This document shows positions 5,740 through 7,284 of a DNA stretch of 7,284 nt, piece by piece (position 1 is the stretch's first letter; the number at the start of each line of letters is the position of its first letter). The translations under genes were made by a program, and so were the position numbers. The notes beneath the pieces are model-generated. The model was not told the origin of the DNA, searched no databases, and was given only the letters and a program-made list of their open reading frames with translations. The DNA comes from QAMX01 sp003149835 (GTDB lineage: Bacteria > Bacillota > Clostridia > Oscillospirales > QAMX01). Where the stretch lies: the NCBI GenBank assembly GCA_959600635.1, contig CAUGMN010000091.1:1-7284 (forward strand), in the 5' to 3' direction.

Positions 5740-6657
5740 TTACCGCTGCCCGTCCACATACGCGCAGGCGGAGAGCGCGGCGACCGCGCCGTCCGCCACG
5801 GCGGTGGTGAGCTGACGGACGCGCTTGGCGCGGCAGTCGCCCGCCGCAAACACGCCGGCGGCCGAAGTCGCCATATCCTCGTCCGTGACGATATAGCCAG
5901 CCTCGTCGGTTTGGACGGCGGCGCGGAACGCGTCGTTCTGCGGCTCTTGGCCAACGGCGACGAACAGGCCGCTGACATCGAGCGCCGACTCGGCGGCGGT
6001 CGCGGTATTTTCCAGCAACAGCCCCGAAAGCGCTTCCCCGCCCCGCAGCGCTTTCACGACGGCGTTGGTGTGAAAGATCACGTTTGCGCGCCCGCGCAGC
6101 AGCTCGACGAGCCGCGCTTCTCCGCGGAAAGTCTCGCGGCGGTGAATCAGGTGTACGGTGCGGCAATAGGACGAGAGCAGCAGCGCATCCTGCAAGGCGG
6201 TGTTGCCGCCGCCGGCGACCGCGACGTCCGCGCCCGCAAAGAACGCCCCGTCGCAGACCGCGCAGTAGGAAACGCCGGCGCCGGTCAGGCGTTCCTCGTG
6301 TTCAAGGCCGAGGCGGCGGTGGCGCACGCCGGCCGCAACAATGACGCTGCGGCCGAAAACCGCGTCCCCGTCGTCCGCCGTAACGCGCAGGCTGCCGTCG
6401 CCCTGCCGTTCGAGAGCGGAGACGGTTTTAAAATCCGTCTCCGCGCCGAGATCCAAAACCTGCGACAGCAGCCGGTCGGCCAATTCCCCTCCGCTGATCT
6501 GCGGAAATCCCGGATAATTTTCCACGCGGGGAGAAAGCGTAATCTGTCCGCCGTAGCCGCTGCCTTCGAGCAGCAGCGCGCTTTTTCCGGCCCGGCGGGC
6601 ATACAGCGCCGCCGTCAGGCCGGCCGGACCGGCGCCGATGATAACGATGTCGTACAA
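5740..6657 (-). CDS. trxB: Thioredoxin reductase, NADPH/FAD-dependent (TrxB)
   Basis: This flavoenzyme passes electrons from NADPH through FAD to a disulfide and then to thioredoxin-like partners in the cytosol. Its 305 residues show the complete low-molecular-weight TrxB layout: FAD-binding GAGPAG (8-13), GGQIT (36-40), VENYPGF (45-51), redox pair CAVC (132-135) followed by DG, NADPH-binding GGGNTA (149-154) and HRRETFR (172-178), and the second FAD motif GVFAAGDCR (268-276). The intact HRRxxFR argues for NADPH rather than ferredoxin as donor. The start is TTG (6655-6657), chosen because GGAGGG (6665-6670) is 7 nt upstream and the reading begins MYDIVIIGAG as in relatives. It lies 15 bp downstream of the NrdD fusion gene, so the two are probably cotranscribed and the reductase probably reduces the fused redox domain. 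The DNA is clearly GC-richer than the left half of the window. A plus-strand Arg-rich frame inside it is a shadow. Confidence 0.95.
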   Translation of the reverse strand: MYDIVIIGAGPAGLTAALYARRAGKSALLLEGSGYGGQITLSPRVENYPGFPQISGGELADRLLSQVLDLGAETDFKTVSALERQGDGSLRVTADDGDAVFGRSVIVAAGVRHRRLGLEHEERLTGAGVSYCAVCDGAFFAGADVAVAGGGNTALQDALLLSSYCRTVHLIHRRETFRGEARLVELLRGRANVIFHTNAVVKALRGGEALSGLLLENTATAAESALDVSGLFVAVGQEPQNDAFRAAVQTDEAGYIVTDEDMATSAAGVFAAGDCRAKRVRQLTTAVADGAVAALSACAYVDGQR

Positions 6658-6664
6658 CCCGCAG

Positions 6665-6670
6665 CCCTCC
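6665..6670 (-). promoter_or_regulatory. Ribosome binding site fixing the TTG start of trxB
   Basis: On the minus strand GGAGGG lies 7 nt before TTG (6655-6657), inside the 15-bp gap after the nrdD stop (6673-6675). No ATG in the right frame is available nearby, so this site decides in favour of the rare TTG start. Confidence 0.75.
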
Positions 6671-6672
6671 GA

Positions 6673-7284
6673 TCAGACGCGCGCCCGCAGAAAGTCCTTG
6701 ATGCCGGCGATACTGGCGTGTTTGACCGCGCCGTCTTCCGCGACGGCGATCAGCGTCGGAGCCTGCTTGACGCCGTATTGCCGCGCCAGCTCGGCGTTCT
6801 CAGCCGCGTCGAGCTTGGTATACGCGATCTGCGCGTTTTTCAGAAGCACCTCCGCAACCTTGCAGTTCGGACAGGTCTTGGTCGTAAAGAGCAGGTACTG
6901 CGCCTCGGCGTCGGGCGCGCAGGCGGGGCATTCGTCCGCTTCCTCCTGCTGCTGCGCGGCGGCGCGCTCACGGCGGAGCTTGGAGTTCGGGATGTCGTAG
7001 ACGGCGCGCTCCTTGAATTCCTGCGCTTTGCCGTCGTTCCAGTTCTGGACGGGGCGGTAGTAACCGGTGATTCGGCTGTATACCTCCGTCTTCTCGCCGC
7101 AGTGCGGGCATTCGTAGACCTCGCCGGAGAGATATCCGTCGTTTTTGCAGACCGAATAGGTCGGCGACAGCGTGTAGTAGGGCAGCGTATAGTTCTCCGC
7201 GATCTTGCGCACGAGCGCGGCGGCGGCGCGCCAGTCGGGCAGCTTTTCGCCGAGGAAAGCGTGGAACACCGTGCCGGAGGTGTA
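6673..7284 (-). CDS. nrdD: Anaerobic ribonucleoside-triphosphate reductase with fused glutaredoxin-like domain, C-terminal part
   Basis: This is the end of a class III (glycyl-radical, oxygen-sensitive) reductase making deoxynucleotides; the start lies right of the window. The open frame reaches the edge (visible residues YTSGTVFHAFLGE...; 203 residues), so the GTG at 7267-7269 is internal, not a start. Visible residues 1-100 match NrdD: LPYYTLSPTYSVC (34-46), CPHC (59-62) of the zinc site, and SRITGYYRPVQNWNDGK (70-86), where Gly74 is the radical glycine. The first zinc half reads CKND (46-49), with Asp where I expected His or Cys. Residues 105-130 are a charged linker holding a further CPAC (119-122). 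Residues 131-203 form a small thioredoxin fold with TTKTCPNC (active site 138-141) and a cis-Pro loop QAPTL (174-178). Such a fused domain should feed electrons to the reductase, with trxB, 15 bp downstream, as its reductant. The NrdG activase gene is not in view. Confidence 0.92.
   Translation of the reverse strand, partial: YTSGTVFHAFLGEKLPDWRAAAALVRKIAENYTLPYYTLSPTYSVCKNDGYLSGEVYECPHCGEKTEVYSRITGYYRPVQNWNDGKAQEFKERAVYDIPNSKLRRERAAAQQQEEADECPACAPDAEAQYLLFTTKTCPNCKVAEVLLKNAQIAYTKLDAAENAELARQYGVKQAPTLIAVAEDGAVKHASIAGIKDFLRARV

Noticed and set aside
6084..6344. Arginine-rich plus-strand frame inside trxB
   Set aside because: The peptide is low-complexity from GC-rich antisense reading and lies within the intact TrxB coding region.

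Overview
The window looks like chromosome from a moderately GC-rich Firmicute, most likely a gut-type Clostridia. This is inferred from strong GGAGG-type ribosome binding sites, a threonine-rich lipoprotein solute-binding protein, a bacterial-PH-domain protein, a multidomain GGDEF/EAL protein with a cysteine-containing PAS domain, and an oxygen-independent ribonucleotide reductase (NrdD) pointing to an anaerobe. Genus cannot be assigned from sequence alone.

Layout. (1) Bases 1 to about 320 are the 3' end of an insertion-sequence transposase (DDE/IS481-like), cut by the window edge. Its frame stays open to 549 through T-rich DNA that is probably not genuine coding sequence. (2) 586-2037, minus strand: a sugar-type ABC extracellular solute-binding lipoprotein. 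It has its own terminator (517-547) and a near-consensus promoter (2130-2158). No permease or ATPase genes adjoin it in the window. (3) 2038-2403: a 366-bp divergent regulatory region with no large gene. It holds the lipoprotein promoter, two inverted repeats, a plus-strand extended -10 element, a GC-rich nested dyad and a second plus-strand promoter. (4) 2404-2775, plus: a small bacterial PH-domain protein closed by a terminator. (5) 2916-5537, plus: an 873-residue PAS-GGDEF-PAS-GGDEF-EAL cyclic-di-GMP protein with a hairpin 5' leader. (6) 5619-5661: an 18-bp perfect hairpin between convergent genes. (7) 5740-6657, minus: thioredoxin reductase (TrxB), starting at TTG. (8) 6673-7284, minus, cut by the right edge: the C-terminal part of anaerobic ribonucleotide reductase NrdD with a fused glutaredoxin-like domain.

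How the genes fit together. The NrdD-redox fusion and trxB are 15 nt apart on the same strand. They suggest an electron path NADPH to FAD/CAVC of TrxB, to the CPNC glutaredoxin-like domain, to the NrdD active site. This would make the reductase thioredoxin-type rather than formate-dependent (inference). The cyclic-di-GMP protein, the PH protein and the solute-binding protein each have separate promoter and/or terminator signals, so they are probably independent units. I see no clearly new multi-gene system. The most interesting items are the NrdD-glutaredoxin fusion with an extra CPAC motif next to trxB, the dual-GGDEF protein with its Cys-bearing PAS domain, the five-codon overlapping leader ORF before the lipoprotein, and the structured leaders.
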